Positions 9,745 through 19,567 are shown, counted from the stretch's first letter. The stretch: 34,476 nt of DNA from an uncultured Pelagibacteraceae bacterium (GCA_902582735.1 CACHTB010000012.1:1-34476), one strand, 5' to 3'. A program made the numbers and translations. The notes: generated by a model not told the origin, from the letters alone.

Positions 9745-10406
9745 TGTCATTTTTAAATTCTGTAATAAATAATTCAAAAAAGTTTGATGATCCCTTTCAA
9801 CATTGGGAATTAGATAAACCTTTAACAGATGAACAAATTAATGAGATAATCACAGCTGATATAGATGACCCCACTAAACACAGTTTAAATTATGATGGTA
9901 CAAGAGCCATCGATGGCGGGGAAGGAATATATAGAGAGGGAATTTCAAATGGAGGTAAAGCGCTCAAATTCAGATGTTTTGTAACAAAAGAAAATTCACA
10001 ACAATTTCCATTTTTAACAAAGTTGATAGAAGAGCTTAGATCAAAAGATACACATAAAATGATTTCAGATTTGATAAACAAAGATTTATCTAATTCTTAC
10101 GTTAGAGTAGAAGTGATTTGTGATAGAAAAGGTTTTTGGCTCAAGCCTCATTGTGATATTAAAGAGAAACAAATGTCATGCTTATTGTTTGTTAACAAAT
10201 TTAATGAAAGTAAAGATTTGGGTACAGATTTTTATGATGAAAAATTAAACAAAATAAAAACACTTCCATACAAAGATAATTATGGATATTTTTTTTCAAG
10301 TGGACCAAATACTTGGCATGGAATGGAAAAGAAAGAGATAGTAAAAGAGAGAAGGTGTTTACAAGTTAATTATGTAAGTTTCGAGACAGATTGGAAAGTA
10401 TTTTAG
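9744..10406 (+). CDS. 2-oxoglutarate/Fe(II) oxygenase-like protein, function unknown
   Basis: The 220-residue soluble protein carries an apparent double-stranded beta-helix iron site. His136 and Asp138 in KPHCDIKEK form an HxD pair. The distal His is His192 in NTWHGME, and Arg203 or Arg204 in ERRCLQVNYV could bind the 2-oxoglutarate carboxylate. GYFFSSGPNTWHG also resembles the pre-His strand of prolyl-hydroxylase-like or phytanoyl-type enzymes. No signal peptide or membrane segment is seen. Translational coupling to the ELM1-like gene suggests a shared envelope-sugar or lipid pathway, but this is inference. The substrate cannot be named. The gene ends at a 215-base spacer that separates it from convergent carB. 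Confidence 0.6.
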   Translation: MSFLNSVINNSKKFDDPFQHWELDKPLTDEQINEIITADIDDPTKHSLNYDGTRAIDGGEGIYREGISNGGKALKFRCFVTKENSQQFPFLTKLIEELRSKDTHKMISDLINKDLSNSYVRVEVICDRKGFWLKPHCDIKEKQMSCLLFVNKFNESKDLGTDFYDEKLNKIKTLPYKDNYGYFFSSGPNTWHGMEKKEIVKERRCLQVNYVSFETDWKVF

Positions 10407-10507
10407 TTTGCTGACATCAATAATCTATATAATGAAGCAAAAATACCGTGACCTGATAGTTCTATCAGTAATATAATTGCTCCAAAAAAAATTATTCTTT
10501 TGTTCAC
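10403..10507 (-). CDS. Possible 34-residue hydrophobic small protein (GTG start)
   Basis: On the minus strand downstream of carB, GTG at 10507 opens a 34-codon frame ending in TAA at 10403. Its stop overlaps the stop of the convergent oxygenase gene. The product would be one membrane helix (RIIFFGAIILLIEL) followed by GHGIFASLYRLLMSAN. Its start overlaps the stop of another small frame as GTGA, an arrangement typical of coupled genes. AT-rich spacers yield such frames by chance, so this is a candidate only. Confidence 0.18.
   Translation of the reverse strand: MNKRIIFFGAIILLIELSGHGIFASLYRLLMSAN
10453..10468. repeat. Near-perfect palindrome in carB/oxygenase convergent spacer
   Basis: CTGATAG-TT-CTATCAG is an inverted repeat of seven base pairs around a two-base centre. 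It lies between two convergent genes, but a loop of two bases is too tight for a classical hairpin and no T-run follows on either strand. It could be an operator-like site, a poor bidirectional terminator or chance. The rest of the 215-base spacer is AT-rich and holds only the two tiny candidate ORFs. Confidence 0.3.
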
Positions 10508-10581
10508 TTTAACAAAAGTACAATTATTAATAAAAACCAAAAAAAGGCGTAATAATAATATATATATTTTTTGGCAAACAT
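10504..10581 (-). CDS. Possible 25-residue hydrophobic small protein
   Basis: ATG at 10581 on the minus strand opens a 25-codon frame with a Tyr-rich and Leu-rich hydrophobic segment (YIYYYYAFFWFLLIIVLLLK). It lies about 40 bases downstream of the carB stop and overlaps the next small frame by four bases. Read through a frameshift, the two would make one protein of about 58 residues with two membrane helices, so a decayed or frameshifted single gene is an alternative. No clear ribosome binding site is seen. Confidence 0.15.
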   Translation of the reverse strand: MFAKKYIYYYYAFFWFLLIIVLLLK

Positions 10582-10621
10582 TTTTGGCACACTTAATTGT
10601 TCATCTCTTAATTTTTTTTTT

Positions 10622-13600
10622 TTATTTTTTGGCATCTTGAAGAGATTTAACAGTTAATTTTTTTGTTTTAAGTGACCTAATCGCCTCAATAAAAGCATAT
10701 GCTGTTGACATATTAGTACAGTAAGGAATTTTGTTTGCCAAAGTTCCTCTTCTTAATGCTCTTGCATCACTAATTCTATGTTCACTATTTCCACCACCGG
10801 TATTAATGACTAACGATATTTTATTTGAATTTAAAATGTCAACTATATGTGGTTTGCCACTGCTAACCTTGTTTATTTTTTTACACCTCATTCCATTTTG
10901 CTCCAGAACTTTTGCAGTTCCTTTTGTTGCAGAAAGCGTAAATCCAAGTTTTGTTAATCTTTGAGCTAAACCAACCACTTCCTGTTTGTGCGAATCTTTT
11001 ACTGATAAAAAAGCCAAACCTTTGATTGGCAAAGAGTTAGATGCAGCAATTTGACTTTTTGCAATTGCAATACCAAAATCATCATCAAACCCCATTACTT
11101 CACCAGTCGATTTCATTTCAGGTCCAAGTAAAAGATCACTATCCGGAAATTTGTTGAATGGAAAAACCGCCTCTTTAACTGCAAATCTTTTATTTGTTTT
11201 ATATTTTAGTTTATATCTAGAAAGTTTTTCACCAGCCATAACTCTAGAAGCAATTTTTGCTAAAGAAATTCCGTTTGCTTTAGAAACAAATGGTACCGTT
11301 CTGCTGGCTCTAGGATTTACTTCAATTACAAAAATCTCATCTTTTTTGATTGCGAATTGAATATTTAACAAACCCTTTACTTCCAAGGCTAAAGCTAACT
11401 TTTTAGTTTGAATTTTTATTTCTTTTAAAATATTTTCTTTAATTGAAACAGGTGGCAGACAACACGCAGAGTCTCCCGAATGTATACCTGCTTCCTCAAT
11501 ATGTTGCATAATACCAGCCACATAAACATCTTTGCCGTCTGAAATTGCATCCACATCAACTTCCATCGCATTATCGATAAATTTATCTATTAATATTGGA
11601 TTTTGCTCTGAGGCTTTAAATGCCTCATTTATAAACTTTGTTAATTGGCTCTTATCATGAACAATTTCCATAGCTCTACCTCCCAACACATAGGAAGGTC
11701 TTACAACGACTGGCAGCCCAATTTTTTCTGACAATTTAATTGCTTGATTAAAGTTGTATGCAATTCCACTTTCTGCTTGTTTTAGTTTAAGTTTTATTAG
11801 CAAATCTCTAAATCTATCTCTATCTTCTGCAAGATCAATCGAGGAATATTGTGTTCCTAAAATAGGTAATTTGTTATCGTGCAAAAACTTGGCAAGTTTT
11901 ATTGGTGTTTGTCCACCAAATTGAGCAATTACTCCCAGCAAAGAACCTTTTGATTTCTCTTTTAAAATTATATTTTGTACATACTCCTCAACTAATGGTT
12001 CAAAATATAATCTATCACTCGTATCATAATCTGTAGATACTGTCTCTGGATTACAATTTACCATTATTGTTTCAAATCCTGCTTCTTTAAGAGAAAAACT
12101 TGCCTGACAGCAGCAATAGTCAAATTCAATTCCTTGTCCTATTCTATTAGGACCACCACCTAAAATTATAATTTTCTTTTTACTTGATGGATCAGATTCA
12201 CATTCTGTTTTAATTGAAAAATTCCTTTGATATGTAGAATACATGTATGGTGTAAAAGATTTAAATTCAGCCGCACAAGTATCTACTTTTTTATAAACTG
12301 GAAATACTTTTAAAGCTGTTCTTTTAGATTTGATTATATTTTCTTTTATTTTTGTAAGGTTTGATAATTTTTTGTCAGAAAAACCAACTGATTTTATTCT
12401 ATTAAACTCATCGTAAGATTTTGGAATACCCTTTTTTATTATATTTTTTTCTTCATCTACAATTTCTTTAATTTGATTTAGGAACCAAGGATCAACCTTT
12501 GATAGTTTGTAAATTTTATCTATAGGTATTTTCTTTCTAAATGCGTCTGCTATTAAAAGTAATTTGTTTGGAATATTAATTTTTAATTGTTTTAAAATCT
12601 CACTTTTTGAATATCCAAATATATCATCCAGACCAGATAAGCCCGTTTCAAGAGAAACCAATGCTTTTTGAAAGGACTCTTTAAAATTTCTTCCAATCGC
12701 CATTGCTTCACCAACCGATCTCATTGAGGTGCCTAATAGTGCCTTTGTGTCTGCAAATTTTTCAAATGTAAATCTTGGTACTTTTGTTACTACATAATCA
12801 ATTGTTGGTTCAAACGAAGCTGGTGTTACTTTTGTTATTTCATTTTGAAGTTCATCCAAAGTATATCCAACTGCTAATTTTGCAGCTACCTTTGCAATTG
12901 GAAAACCAGTTGCTTTCGAGGCAAGAGCGGATGATCTTGAGACTCTTGGATTCATTTCAATGATAACCATTCTTCCATCTTTAGGATTGATCGCAAACTG
13001 AACGTTCGATCCGCCAGTTTCAACACCAATTTTTCTCAAACATGCTATGGAAGCATTTCTCATTACTTGATATTCTTTGTCAGTAAGTGTCAATGCTGGT
13101 GCGATTGTAACAGAGTCACCTGTATGAATTCCCATTGGATCAACATTTTCAATAGAGCAAATGATTATGCAGTTATCATTTTTGTCTCTAACCACCTCCA
13201 TCTCAAATTCTTTCCAACCATCTAAACACTCTTCAACTAGAACTTGGTTCTGCGGAGATTCGTGCATTCCTTCTTTTACAATTTTGAAAAAATCTTTTTT
13301 AGTTCTTGCTATACCCCCACCTAAACCTCCTAGTGTAAATGATGGTCTTATTATTGCAGGGAGACCAATTTTAGATAAACACTTTTTTGCATTACCAAAA
13401 TTATTTAAAATTTCGGATTTAGGTAAATCGATACCTATATCAAGCATATTCTTTCTGAACTTCTTTCTATCCTCTGCATTTTCAATTGCCTTTGAGTTTG
13501 CGCCTATTAGTTCAATTTTATATTTTTTTAATAGACCACTCTTTTCTGCTTTAATCGCAAGGTTAAGAGCAGTCTGACCACCCATGGTTGGTAATATTGC

Positions 13601-13852
13601 TTGGGGCTTTTCTTTCTTAATAACTTCTTCTAGTATTTCTATAGAAATTGGCTCAATATAAGTTTTGTCAGCCACTCCTGGATCAGTCATTATTGTGGCT
13701 GGATTTGAATTTATTAAAACTACTTTAAAACCCTCATCTTTGAGAGCTTTACATGCTTGTGTGCCTGAGTAATCAAATTCGCAGGCTTGACCTATGATAA
13801 TTGGACCAGCTCCTATAACTAAAATTTTTTTAATGTCTGTTCTTTTTGGCAT
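10622..13852 (-). CDS. carB: Carbamoyl-phosphate synthase large subunit
   Basis: CarB uses ammonia delivered from CarA, bicarbonate and two ATP to make carbamoyl phosphate for pyrimidines and arginine. The 1076-residue length is typical. The two homologous halves are plain: [18 protein letters not shown] (residues about 13-30) and its copy [18 protein letters not shown] near 560. Each precedes an ATP-grasp domain, with [13 protein letters not shown] in the first and [13 protein letters not shown] in the second. [18 protein letters not shown] and [18 protein letters not shown] are the metal-binding segments. The last 130 residues or so form the methylglyoxal-synthase-like regulatory domain. 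The start overlaps carA by 23 bases. Confidence 0.98.
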   Translation of the reverse strand: MPKRTDIKKILVIGAGPIIIGQACEFDYSGTQACKALKDEGFKVVLINSNPATIMTDPGVADKTYIEPISIEILEEVIKKEKPQAILPTMGGQTALNLAIKAEKSGLLKKYKIELIGANSKAIENAEDRKKFRKNMLDIGIDLPKSEILNNFGNAKKCLSKIGLPAIIRPSFTLGGLGGGIARTKKDFFKIVKEGMHESPQNQVLVEECLDGWKEFEMEVVRDKNDNCIIICSIENVDPMGIHTGDSVTIAPALTLTDKEYQVMRNASIACLRKIGVETGGSNVQFAINPKDGRMVIIEMNPRVSRSSALASKATGFPIAKVAAKLAVGYTLDELQNEITKVTPASFEPTIDYVVTKVPRFTFEKFADTKALLGTSMRSVGEAMAIGRNFKESFQKALVSLETGLSGLDDIFGYSKSEILKQLKINIPNKLLLIADAFRKKIPIDKIYKLSKVDPWFLNQIKEIVDEEKNIIKKGIPKSYDEFNRIKSVGFSDKKLSNLTKIKENIIKSKRTALKVFPVYKKVDTCAAEFKSFTPYMYSTYQRNFSIKTECESDPSSKKKIIILGGGPNRIGQGIEFDYCCCQASFSLKEAGFETIMVNCNPETVSTDYDTSDRLYFEPLVEEYVQNIILKEKSKGSLLGVIAQFGGQTPIKLAKFLHDNKLPILGTQYSSIDLAEDRDRFRDLLIKLKLKQAESGIAYNFNQAIKLSEKIGLPVVVRPSYVLGGRAMEIVHDKSQLTKFINEAFKASEQNPILIDKFIDNAMEVDVDAISDGKDVYVAGIMQHIEEAGIHSGDSACCLPPVSIKENILKEIKIQTKKLALALEVKGLLNIQFAIKKDEIFVIEVNPRASRTVPFVSKANGISLAKIASRVMAGEKLSRYKLKYKTNKRFAVKEAVFPFNKFPDSDLLLGPEMKSTGEVMGFDDDFGIAIAKSQIAASNSLPIKGLAFLSVKDSHKQEVVGLAQRLTKLGFTLSATKGTAKVLEQNGMRCKKINKVSSGKPHIVDILNSNKISLVINTGGGNSEHRISDARALRRGTLANKIPYCTNMSTAYAFIEAIRSLKTKKLTVKSLQDAKK

Positions 13853-15023
13853 ATTTTTTTACTTCTTTAATAAAATCACTAAAAAGATAATGACTATCTT
13901 GTGGCCCTGGATTAGACTCCGGATGATATTGAACAGAAAAAACTGGTTTATTTTTTAGTTTTATACCCTCTATACTATTGTCAAATAATGATGTGTGAGT
14001 AACAAGTATATTTTTATTTAAACTTTCTCTAACAACTTCAAAGCCATGATTTTGACTTGTTATCTCTACTTTTTGTGAAATTTGATTTTTTACGGGATGA
14101 TTTGCTCCTCTATGACCTAGTTTCATTTTTTTTGTCTTACCATTCAAAGATAACGCTAATATTTGATGACCTAAACAAATACCAAATATTGGGATGTTTG
14201 ATTTAATTAATTTTTTAATAACAGGAATTGCATATTTTCCTGTTGCTGCGGGATCGCCAGGACCATTTGAAAGAAAAATTCCATGAGGCTTTAGTTTTAA
14301 TATTTCGTCTGCTGTTGTTTTACAATTAATTACTTTGACCTCACAATTATAATTAGAAAAATATCTTAAAATATTTTTTTTTATTCCGTAATCAACAGCA
14401 ATTATTTTGAAAAGTTTTTTTTTATTTTTTAAATATCCATTTTTTTTACTCCATGTTTTTAAACCTTTCCAAGTATACGATTTTTGAGTTGTAACAACTT
14501 CGGCAAGATCCATTCCATTCAAACCAGGCCATTTTATAGAGGTTCTTATTAATTTATTTATATTAAATTTACCTGTTTTATTATTTGAAATTGTTCCTCT
14601 GGGAGCGCCTTTATCTCTAATATAATTAGTCAAACTTCTGGTATCTAAACCAGTAATTCCAACAATTTTATTTTTTTTTAGCCAATTATTTAAATCGAGC
14701 AGAGATCTATAATTTGATGGATTACTTATTTCTGAGTTAAAAATAACTCCTCTAGTCCAAATTTTTTCGGACTCTAAATCCTCATTATTAGTCCCAACAT
14801 TGCCTATATGCGGAAAAGTAAAATTTATAATTTGACCCGCATAAGATGGATCAGAAATAATTTCTTGGTAACCGGTTAATGATGTATTAAAACAAACCTC
14901 CCCAGTTACTTCACCCTGATATCCTAAGCCTATTCCTTTAAAAATTGTCTTATTTTCAAGAACTAAAACAGCTGGAGTAAATTGAGATTTAATTGATAAA
15001 TTTTTTTTACGTTTTAGATACAA
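13830..15023 (-). CDS. carA: Carbamoyl-phosphate synthase small (glutaminase) subunit, TTG start
   Basis: CarA hydrolyses glutamine and channels ammonia to CarB. The N-terminal half holds [15 protein letters not shown] (41-55) and DPSYAGQI (58-65), both standard for the family. The class I amidotransferase domain has [10 protein letters not shown] (251-260), nucleophile Cys283 in GICLGHQ, and His367 and Glu369 in QYHPES. The first codon is TTG at 15023: an in-frame TAA lies immediately upstream and no ATG or GTG precedes the conserved region, so TTG is the best available start, with AAGAG six bases upstream as ribosome site. The stop overlaps carB by 23 bases. The operon reads away from yqeY. 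Confidence 0.96.
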   Translation of the reverse strand: MYLKRKKNLSIKSQFTPAVLVLENKTIFKGIGLGYQGEVTGEVCFNTSLTGYQEIISDPSYAGQIINFTFPHIGNVGTNNEDLESEKIWTRGVIFNSEISNPSNYRSLLDLNNWLKKNKIVGITGLDTRSLTNYIRDKGAPRGTISNNKTGKFNINKLIRTSIKWPGLNGMDLAEVVTTQKSYTWKGLKTWSKKNGYLKNKKKLFKIIAVDYGIKKNILRYFSNYNCEVKVINCKTTADEILKLKPHGIFLSNGPGDPAATGKYAIPVIKKLIKSNIPIFGICLGHQILALSLNGKTKKMKLGHRGANHPVKNQISQKVEITSQNHGFEVVRESLNKNILVTHTSLFDNSIEGIKLKNKPVFSVQYHPESNPGPQDSHYLFSDFIKEVKKYAKKNRH

Positions 15024-15044
15024 TTACAACTCTTGAGTTAAAGG

Positions 15045-15073
15045 TTAATACTATAAAACCTCTTTTTCCTCAA
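15045..15073 (-). promoter_or_regulatory. Candidate sigma-70 promoter for carAB
   Basis: Read on the minus strand, TTGAGG (15073-15068) is followed after exactly 17 bases by TATTAA (15050-15045). This would start the transcript about 15 bases before the TTG of carA. It lies in the 122-base divergent spacer shared with yqeY. On the plus strand of the same spacer, TTGAAG (15112) and TAAATT (15134) with 16 bases between them could serve yqeY, giving almost no leader. Neither has been tested. Confidence 0.4.
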
Positions 15074-15086
15074 CCTCTCTAATGTA

Positions 15087-15096
15087 TTTACGTAAA
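15087..15096. repeat. TTTACGTAAA palindrome, copy 1
   Basis: A perfect ten-base palindrome in the carA/yqeY divergent spacer. The identical sequence recurs at 19568-19577, directly before the start of the membrane protein gene at 19580. It could be an operator for a dimeric regulator, but chance is possible in AT-rich DNA. Confidence 0.25.
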
Positions 15097-15145
15097 AAAA
15101 CAATTTATCTTTTGAAGAAATTCATCTATCGAGTAAATTACATAT

Positions 15146-15610
15146 ATGAGCTTAAGAGAAAAAATTGAGACAGATTATAAAAATGCTTTAAAATCTAAAG
15201 ATAAAAATAAAATATCAACTTATAGGTTAATTTTATCAGGTATAAAAGACCTGGATATAAATAATAGGTCAGGACCAAATAAAAAAGATACAGACGACGA
15301 AGATATTAAAAAACTTTTAAAAAAAATGATTAAGCAAAGATCCGAATCTATAGAAGTATATAAAAAAAATAATAGAAATGATCTCTTAGAAATTGAAGAG
15401 AATGAAGTTAACGTTTTATCTGAATATTTACCAAAACAAATGTCTGAGGAGGAGACCATAAGTATTTGCAAACAAATTATTGAAAAAACAGGGGCCAACT
15501 CAATTAAAGAAATGGGTAAAGTTATGGGGGAATTAAAACAAAATTATTCTGACACAATAGATTTTTCAAAAGCTGGGGCTTTAATTAAAGATCTTCTTAC
15601 CAATAAATGA
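15146..15610 (+). CDS. yqeY: GatB/YqeY domain protein
   Basis: The 154-residue protein matches the YqeY family, which resembles the tail domain of GatB, the tRNA-dependent amidotransferase subunit. Typical segments are SLREKIETDYKNALKSKD at the start, TYRLILSGIKDLDI (25-38) and EYLPKQMSEEE near the middle. The C-terminal MGKVMGELKQNY corresponds to the family's GKVM...L pattern. A role in tRNA amidation has been suggested for the family but is not proven. Its stop overlaps the dnaG start by four bases (ATGA). Placement before dnaG-rpoD is common in Alphaproteobacteria and replaces rpsU of the E. coli macromolecular-synthesis operon. Confidence 0.88.
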   Translation: MSLREKIETDYKNALKSKDKNKISTYRLILSGIKDLDINNRSGPNKKDTDDEDIKKLLKKMIKQRSESIEVYKKNNRNDLLEIEENEVNVLSEYLPKQMSEEETISICKQIIEKTGANSIKEMGKVMGELKQNYSDTIDFSKAGALIKDLLTNK

Positions 15611-17382
15611 AATATCCAAAAGAATACTTAGATGAAATAAAGACAAGGCTTAAAGTTTCAACTGTAGTCTCAAAATCAGTAAATTTAAAAAAAAGAGGAA
15701 AAGAATATGTAGGGCTCTCTCCATTCAAAAATGAAAAAACCCCATCTTTCACAGTTAATGATGAGAAAGGATTTTATCATTGTTTTAGTACCAGTGAGCA
15801 TGGAAATATATTTGATTTCATTATGAAAACTCAAAATCTTAAATTTGGTGAAGCTGTGAAAACCCTTGCTAACTTTGCAGGTATGCAACCATATACCTTT
15901 TCTAAACAAGATGAAGAGAGAGAAAAAAATTGGAAAGAATATAAAAGTTTATTTTCAAGATATGTTGAAAAATATCACGATGAACTTTTTAAAAATCCAA
16001 GCGCTGAATCGGCAAAGAATTATATGAAAAGCAGAAATTTAACAGCCGAAGAAGTTAAAAAATTTAAAATTGGTTTTGTCACAAATAATCAAAATACTTT
16101 TGATGAATTTTCAAAAAATTTTGACAAAAAAATTTTAAAAGAAACTGGATTATTTTATTTTGACAATAAAAAAAATAAATTTATAGAGAGATTTAAAGAT
16201 CGGGTTATTTTTCCAATAAATAATATATCGGGAGATCCAATTGGATTAGGTGGTAGAATTATCAAATCCTCATCTTATCTTGCAAAATATATCAATTCAC
16301 CAGAAACACCTTTTTTCAAAAAAGGCTCAAATTTATATAATTTAGATAGAGCTAGAAAACTTTCTAATAAAGAAGATTTCATCTACTTAGTTGAGGGATA
16401 TATGGATGTTATTGGTTTGAGTAAAGCAGGAATTGAAAATTCAGTAGCAAATCTTGGGACGGCTTTAACGACAAAACAAATTTTAATTCTTAATCAATTT
16501 TTTGATCATATTATTATTTGTTTTGATGGAGATGAGAGTGGATATAAAGCAGCCTTAAGAGCAGCAGAAAGTTCTATAGTTGAACTTCAACCTGAGAAAA
16601 AAATATCATTTCTCTTTCTGCCTGAAAATGATGATCCAGACAGTTATGCCAATAAATTTGGTAAAGAAAATTTTATAAATTACTCCAAAAATAACACTTT
16701 ATTGATACATGATTTTATTTTTGAACATTATTTTAAACAGGTAGATGGAAACCCCTCGTCTTATGCTATTTTTGAAAAAAAACTGAGATTAATTTCATCA
16801 ACTATAAAAGATGAATTCATAAGAAAATATGTTTTAGAATTTTTTTTAGACAAAGTAAGTCAACTGACACCTAATATTAACAATACTTCCAAAAGAAGTT
16901 TTGTAAAAAAAGCAAAATCTCTTCAGTCAACACAAAATTATTATAATGAGACTAAAACTTTAAAACCAGTCGAGTTGAAAGAGTTTTCTTTACTTTATAT
17001 AATTTTAAAAAAACCAAACTTGATTAAAGAAAATTCTTATTTAATTAATGATGTAAAAATATTTACAAATGAGAATAATTTAATTTTTAAAGAATTAATT
17101 AATCAAACAAATAACTTTGAGTCTTCTGACATTTCAAACTTAAAAATTGATGAAACGTTAATTAATAGAATTTATAAGTATGCATCTGTTAAACATATTC
17201 TTGATAAAAATTTTGACAACGACCAAAAAATAATCGAAATTTTCAATGAAATAATTCGAGACCTGAAAAACTATGAATTAGAGTTGAGGATCGCAGATTT
17301 AGAATCGAAATTTTCAAAGGATCTAAGTGAAACAACTTTCAACGAGCTAAAAGAGTTGAAAAAACAGCAAAAAACCAACTAA
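15607..17382 (+). CDS. dnaG: DNA primase, with degenerate zinc site
   Basis: DnaG lays RNA primers at the replication fork. The 591-residue protein has the N-terminal CHC2-like domain, but three of the four zinc ligands are replaced. Where the family has CPFH the sequence reads SPFKNEKTPSF (about 38-48), and where it has C-x2-C it reads YHCFSTSEHGN. The RNA polymerase core follows, with IERFKDRVIFPI and GLGGRI near 195-220. The TOPRIM segments are VEGYMDVI and CFDGDESG. The C-terminal 160 residues are weakly conserved and should bind DnaB helicase. The start overlaps yqeY by four bases and rpoD begins 65 bases downstream. Loss of ligands does not disturb the reading frame, so this appears a lineage variant, not decay. 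Confidence 0.95.
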   Translation: MKYPKEYLDEIKTRLKVSTVVSKSVNLKKRGKEYVGLSPFKNEKTPSFTVNDEKGFYHCFSTSEHGNIFDFIMKTQNLKFGEAVKTLANFAGMQPYTFSKQDEEREKNWKEYKSLFSRYVEKYHDELFKNPSAESAKNYMKSRNLTAEEVKKFKIGFVTNNQNTFDEFSKNFDKKILKETGLFYFDNKKNKFIERFKDRVIFPINNISGDPIGLGGRIIKSSSYLAKYINSPETPFFKKGSNLYNLDRARKLSNKEDFIYLVEGYMDVIGLSKAGIENSVANLGTALTTKQILILNQFFDHIIICFDGDESGYKAALRAAESSIVELQPEKKISFLFLPENDDPDSYANKFGKENFINYSKNNTLLIHDFIFEHYFKQVDGNPSSYAIFEKKLRLISSTIKDEFIRKYVLEFFLDKVSQLTPNINNTSKRSFVKKAKSLQSTQNYYNETKTLKPVELKEFSLLYIILKKPNLIKENSYLINDVKIFTNENNLIFKELINQTNNFESSDISNLKIDETLINRIYKYASVKHILDKNFDNDQKIIEIFNEIIRDLKNYELELRIADLESKFSKDLSETTFNELKELKKQQKTN

Positions 17383-17447
17383 ATACTGAAAAAATCGCAT
17401 AGATTTTTCCTAAATCTGCATTATATAGGTCTTCCTAACTTTAAATT

Positions 17448-19283
17448 GTGGAACGAATAATTACTAAATCATTTGCTAGACTAATGGGTCGAGGGATCCA
17501 TAGAGGCTTCATTACTCACGAAGAATTAAATAAATCTTTAGGAAAAAGAAATCTTTCCAATGAAAATTTAGAACAGGCTTTTATTCATATTTTAAATGAA
17601 AGCATTATTTTAGTCGAAAAAAAATCAGATTATAAAGTTCTCAAAAAGAAAGATTCGAACTCTAAAGAAGAGGGAAAGACTATTGAGAAAAGTGACGACC
17701 CTATAAGAATGTATCTTAGAGAAATGGGAGGTGTAGAACTCTTATCTAGAGAGGGTGAGATAGCAATAGCAAAAAGAATCGAAGCGGGAAAAGATGTAAT
17801 GCTTAATGCACTATCACAAAGCCCAATTACAGCTCAACAATTTTTTGAGTGGAATACAAAATTACAGAATGATGAAATCTTAGTTAGAGAAATTATAGAT
17901 ATAGATACTAACTATATGGAGGATGAAGATACAGGTCAAAGTGCAAAACAAAAAAAATCTGATACAGGCAATGAAGAAGGTGAGGAACAGAATACAAGTT
18001 CAAATGATGATGATGAATTCAATCCTACTTTGGCCGCCATGGAAACAGAAATTAAACCAAAAGTATTGCAAACTGTCCATAACTTAACCAAAGAATATAA
18101 TAAGCTTATAAAATATCAAAAAGAAAAACTCGACTGTGTTTTAAATTCACAAGTTTTTTCAACTTCGAAAGAAAAAAATTACAAAAAAATTGTTGATGAT
18201 ATTTTAGAGAATATAAAATCACTTCAGTTATCTCCGTCAGTATTAGAGGAACTTGTGCAAAAACATTATACAGAAAATAAAAAAATTATTTCTCTTGAAG
18301 GAAATCTTTTAAGACTTGCGATTGATGCTAAAATAAGCAGGGATGAATTTATTAAATTTTATATTGGTAATGAAATAAATCCAAATCTTAAAAGCTTTTT
18401 AGATACAAATGAAGTATGGAAAAAATTTTTTCAAAAAAATAAAGATGAATTTAAAAATATTAGAGAAAGACTTATAGAAATAAGTCATAAGCTTGGAATT
18501 TCTGTTACAGATTTTAAAAAATTAGTCAGTAGAGTACAAAAGGGAGAAAAAGAATCTAGAATTGCAAAAAAAGAAATGGTGGAAGCAAACCTAAGATTAG
18601 TTATTTCAATTGCTAAGAAATATACCAATAGAGGTTTACAGTTTTTAGACCTTATTCAAGAGGGAAATATAGGTTTGATGAAAGCAGTAGATAAATTTGA
18701 ATATAGAAGAGGGTATAAGTTTTCAACATATGCAACTTGGTGGATAAGACAAGCAATTACAAGATCAATTGCAGACCAAGCGAGAACTATTAGAATTCCA
18801 GTTCATATGATTGAGACAATTAACAAAATAGTAAGGACACAAAGGTTGATTTTGAGCGAATTTGGAAGAGAGGCAACACCTGAGGAGCTGGCTAAAAAAC
18901 TAAGAATGCCATTAGAAAAAGTGAGAAAAGTGCTTAAAATTTCTAAAGAGCCAGTATCATTAGAAAAACCAGTTGGGGACGAAGAGGATAGTAGTTTAGG
19001 AGATTTCATTGAAGATACAAAAGCTCTAGCTCCATTAGAGCAAGCAATAAAATCCAATTTAAGTGAAGCAACTACCAAAATTTTATCAACCTTAACGCCA
19101 AGAGAAGAGAGAGTCTTAAGAATGAGGTTTGGTGTTGGAATGAATACAGATCACACTTTGGAAGAGGTTGGGTTGCAGTTTTCAGTCACAAGAGAAAGAA
19201 TTAGACAGATTGAGGCAAAAGCACTAAGAAAGTTGAAACACCCAAGTAGATCTAAACAATTAAAAAGTTTCTTAGAAAGCTAA
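17448..19283 (+). CDS. rpoD: Primary sigma factor RpoD (sigma-70), GTG start
   Basis: This 611-residue protein is the housekeeping sigma factor. Region 1.1 is short and begins almost at once ([14 protein letters not shown], 19-32). Region 1.2 is [17 protein letters not shown] (84-100). An acidic non-conserved insert rich in Asp, Glu, Ser and Asn lies around 150-190. Regions 2.1-2.4 run through [14 protein letters not shown] and [19 protein letters not shown]. Region 3 is [14 protein letters not shown] and region 4.2 is the [18 protein letters not shown] helix-turn-helix near the end. GTG at 17448 is the only good start in frame. Two bases separate its stop from tRNA-Val, so the tRNA is probably made from the same transcript. 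Confidence 0.97.
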   Translation: MERIITKSFARLMGRGIHRGFITHEELNKSLGKRNLSNENLEQAFIHILNESIILVEKKSDYKVLKKKDSNSKEEGKTIEKSDDPIRMYLREMGGVELLSREGEIAIAKRIEAGKDVMLNALSQSPITAQQFFEWNTKLQNDEILVREIIDIDTNYMEDEDTGQSAKQKKSDTGNEEGEEQNTSSNDDDEFNPTLAAMETEIKPKVLQTVHNLTKEYNKLIKYQKEKLDCVLNSQVFSTSKEKNYKKIVDDILENIKSLQLSPSVLEELVQKHYTENKKIISLEGNLLRLAIDAKISRDEFIKFYIGNEINPNLKSFLDTNEVWKKFFQKNKDEFKNIRERLIEISHKLGISVTDFKKLVSRVQKGEKESRIAKKEMVEANLRLVISIAKKYTNRGLQFLDLIQEGNIGLMKAVDKFEYRRGYKFSTYATWWIRQAITRSIADQARTIRIPVHMIETINKIVRTQRLILSEFGREATPEELAKKLRMPLEKVRKVLKISKEPVSLEKPVGDEEDSSLGDFIEDTKALAPLEQAIKSNLSEATTKILSTLTPREERVLRMRFGVGMNTDHTLEEVGLQFSVTRERIRQIEAKALRKLKHPSRSKQLKSFLES

Positions 19284-19285
19284 TT

Positions 19286-19360
19286 GGGCCGTTAGCTCAA
19301 TAGTAGAGTACTGCATTGACATTGCAGGGGTAGTTGGAGCGTAACCAACACGGCCCACCA
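19286..19360 (+). tRNA. tRNA-Val(GAC) with non-canonical T-loop
   Basis: The sequence folds as a 75-base cloverleaf with encoded CCA. The acceptor stem GGGCCGT pairs perfectly with ACGGCCC. The D-stem is GCTC/GAGT, and the anticodon arm is CTGCA/TGCAG around TTGACAT, giving anticodon GAC for valine. The T-stem GTTGG/CCAAC is perfect, but its loop is AGCGTAA instead of TTCRANY. Positions 54, 55, 58 and 60 all depart from consensus while C56 is kept. The D-loop AATAGTA keeps G19 but has A at 15 and 18. All stems are intact, so it does not look like a decayed gene. It follows rpoD by two bases. Confidence 0.85.
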
Positions 19361-19422
19361 TTTCTGATTTATCTTCAATTGATAACTAAAAAAAAATAGT
19401 ATAATTAGTTTTATCAATTTAA

Positions 19423-19499
19423 GGGCCTGTAGCTCAGTTGGTTAGAGCAGTACACTCATAATGTATTGGTCCCAGGTTCGAGTCCTGGCGGGCCCACCA
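19423..19499 (+). tRNA. tRNA-Met(CAT)
   Basis: This is a canonical 77-base cloverleaf with encoded CCA. The acceptor stem GGGCCTG pairs with CGGGCCC with one T-G wobble. The D-loop AGTTGGTTA has GG, the anticodon arm is GTACA/TGTAT with loop CTCATAA (anticodon CAT), and the T-arm CCAGG-TTCGAGT-CCTGG is standard. The first base pair G1-C72 argues for elongator instead of initiator tRNA. CAT-anticodon tRNAs can also be tRNA-Ile read as AUA after lysidine modification, which sequence alone does not exclude. The 62 bases separating it from tRNA-Val are AT-rich with no clear signal. Confidence 0.9.
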
Positions 19500-19567
19500 T
19501 TTAAAGCCAAAATACAACTTAGAGTTTTAAATTACTTTCTTTAATAGTTTTTTTAAATTTATTATTC

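Noticed and set aside
10453..10468. Palindrome as a bidirectional terminator for carB and the oxygenase gene
   Set aside because: The loop is only two bases and no T-run follows on either strand, so it was listed only as a repeat.
13161..13577. Plus-strand ORF of 138 codons
   Set aside because: It is antisense to the first ATP-grasp domain of carB and shows no protein family pattern.
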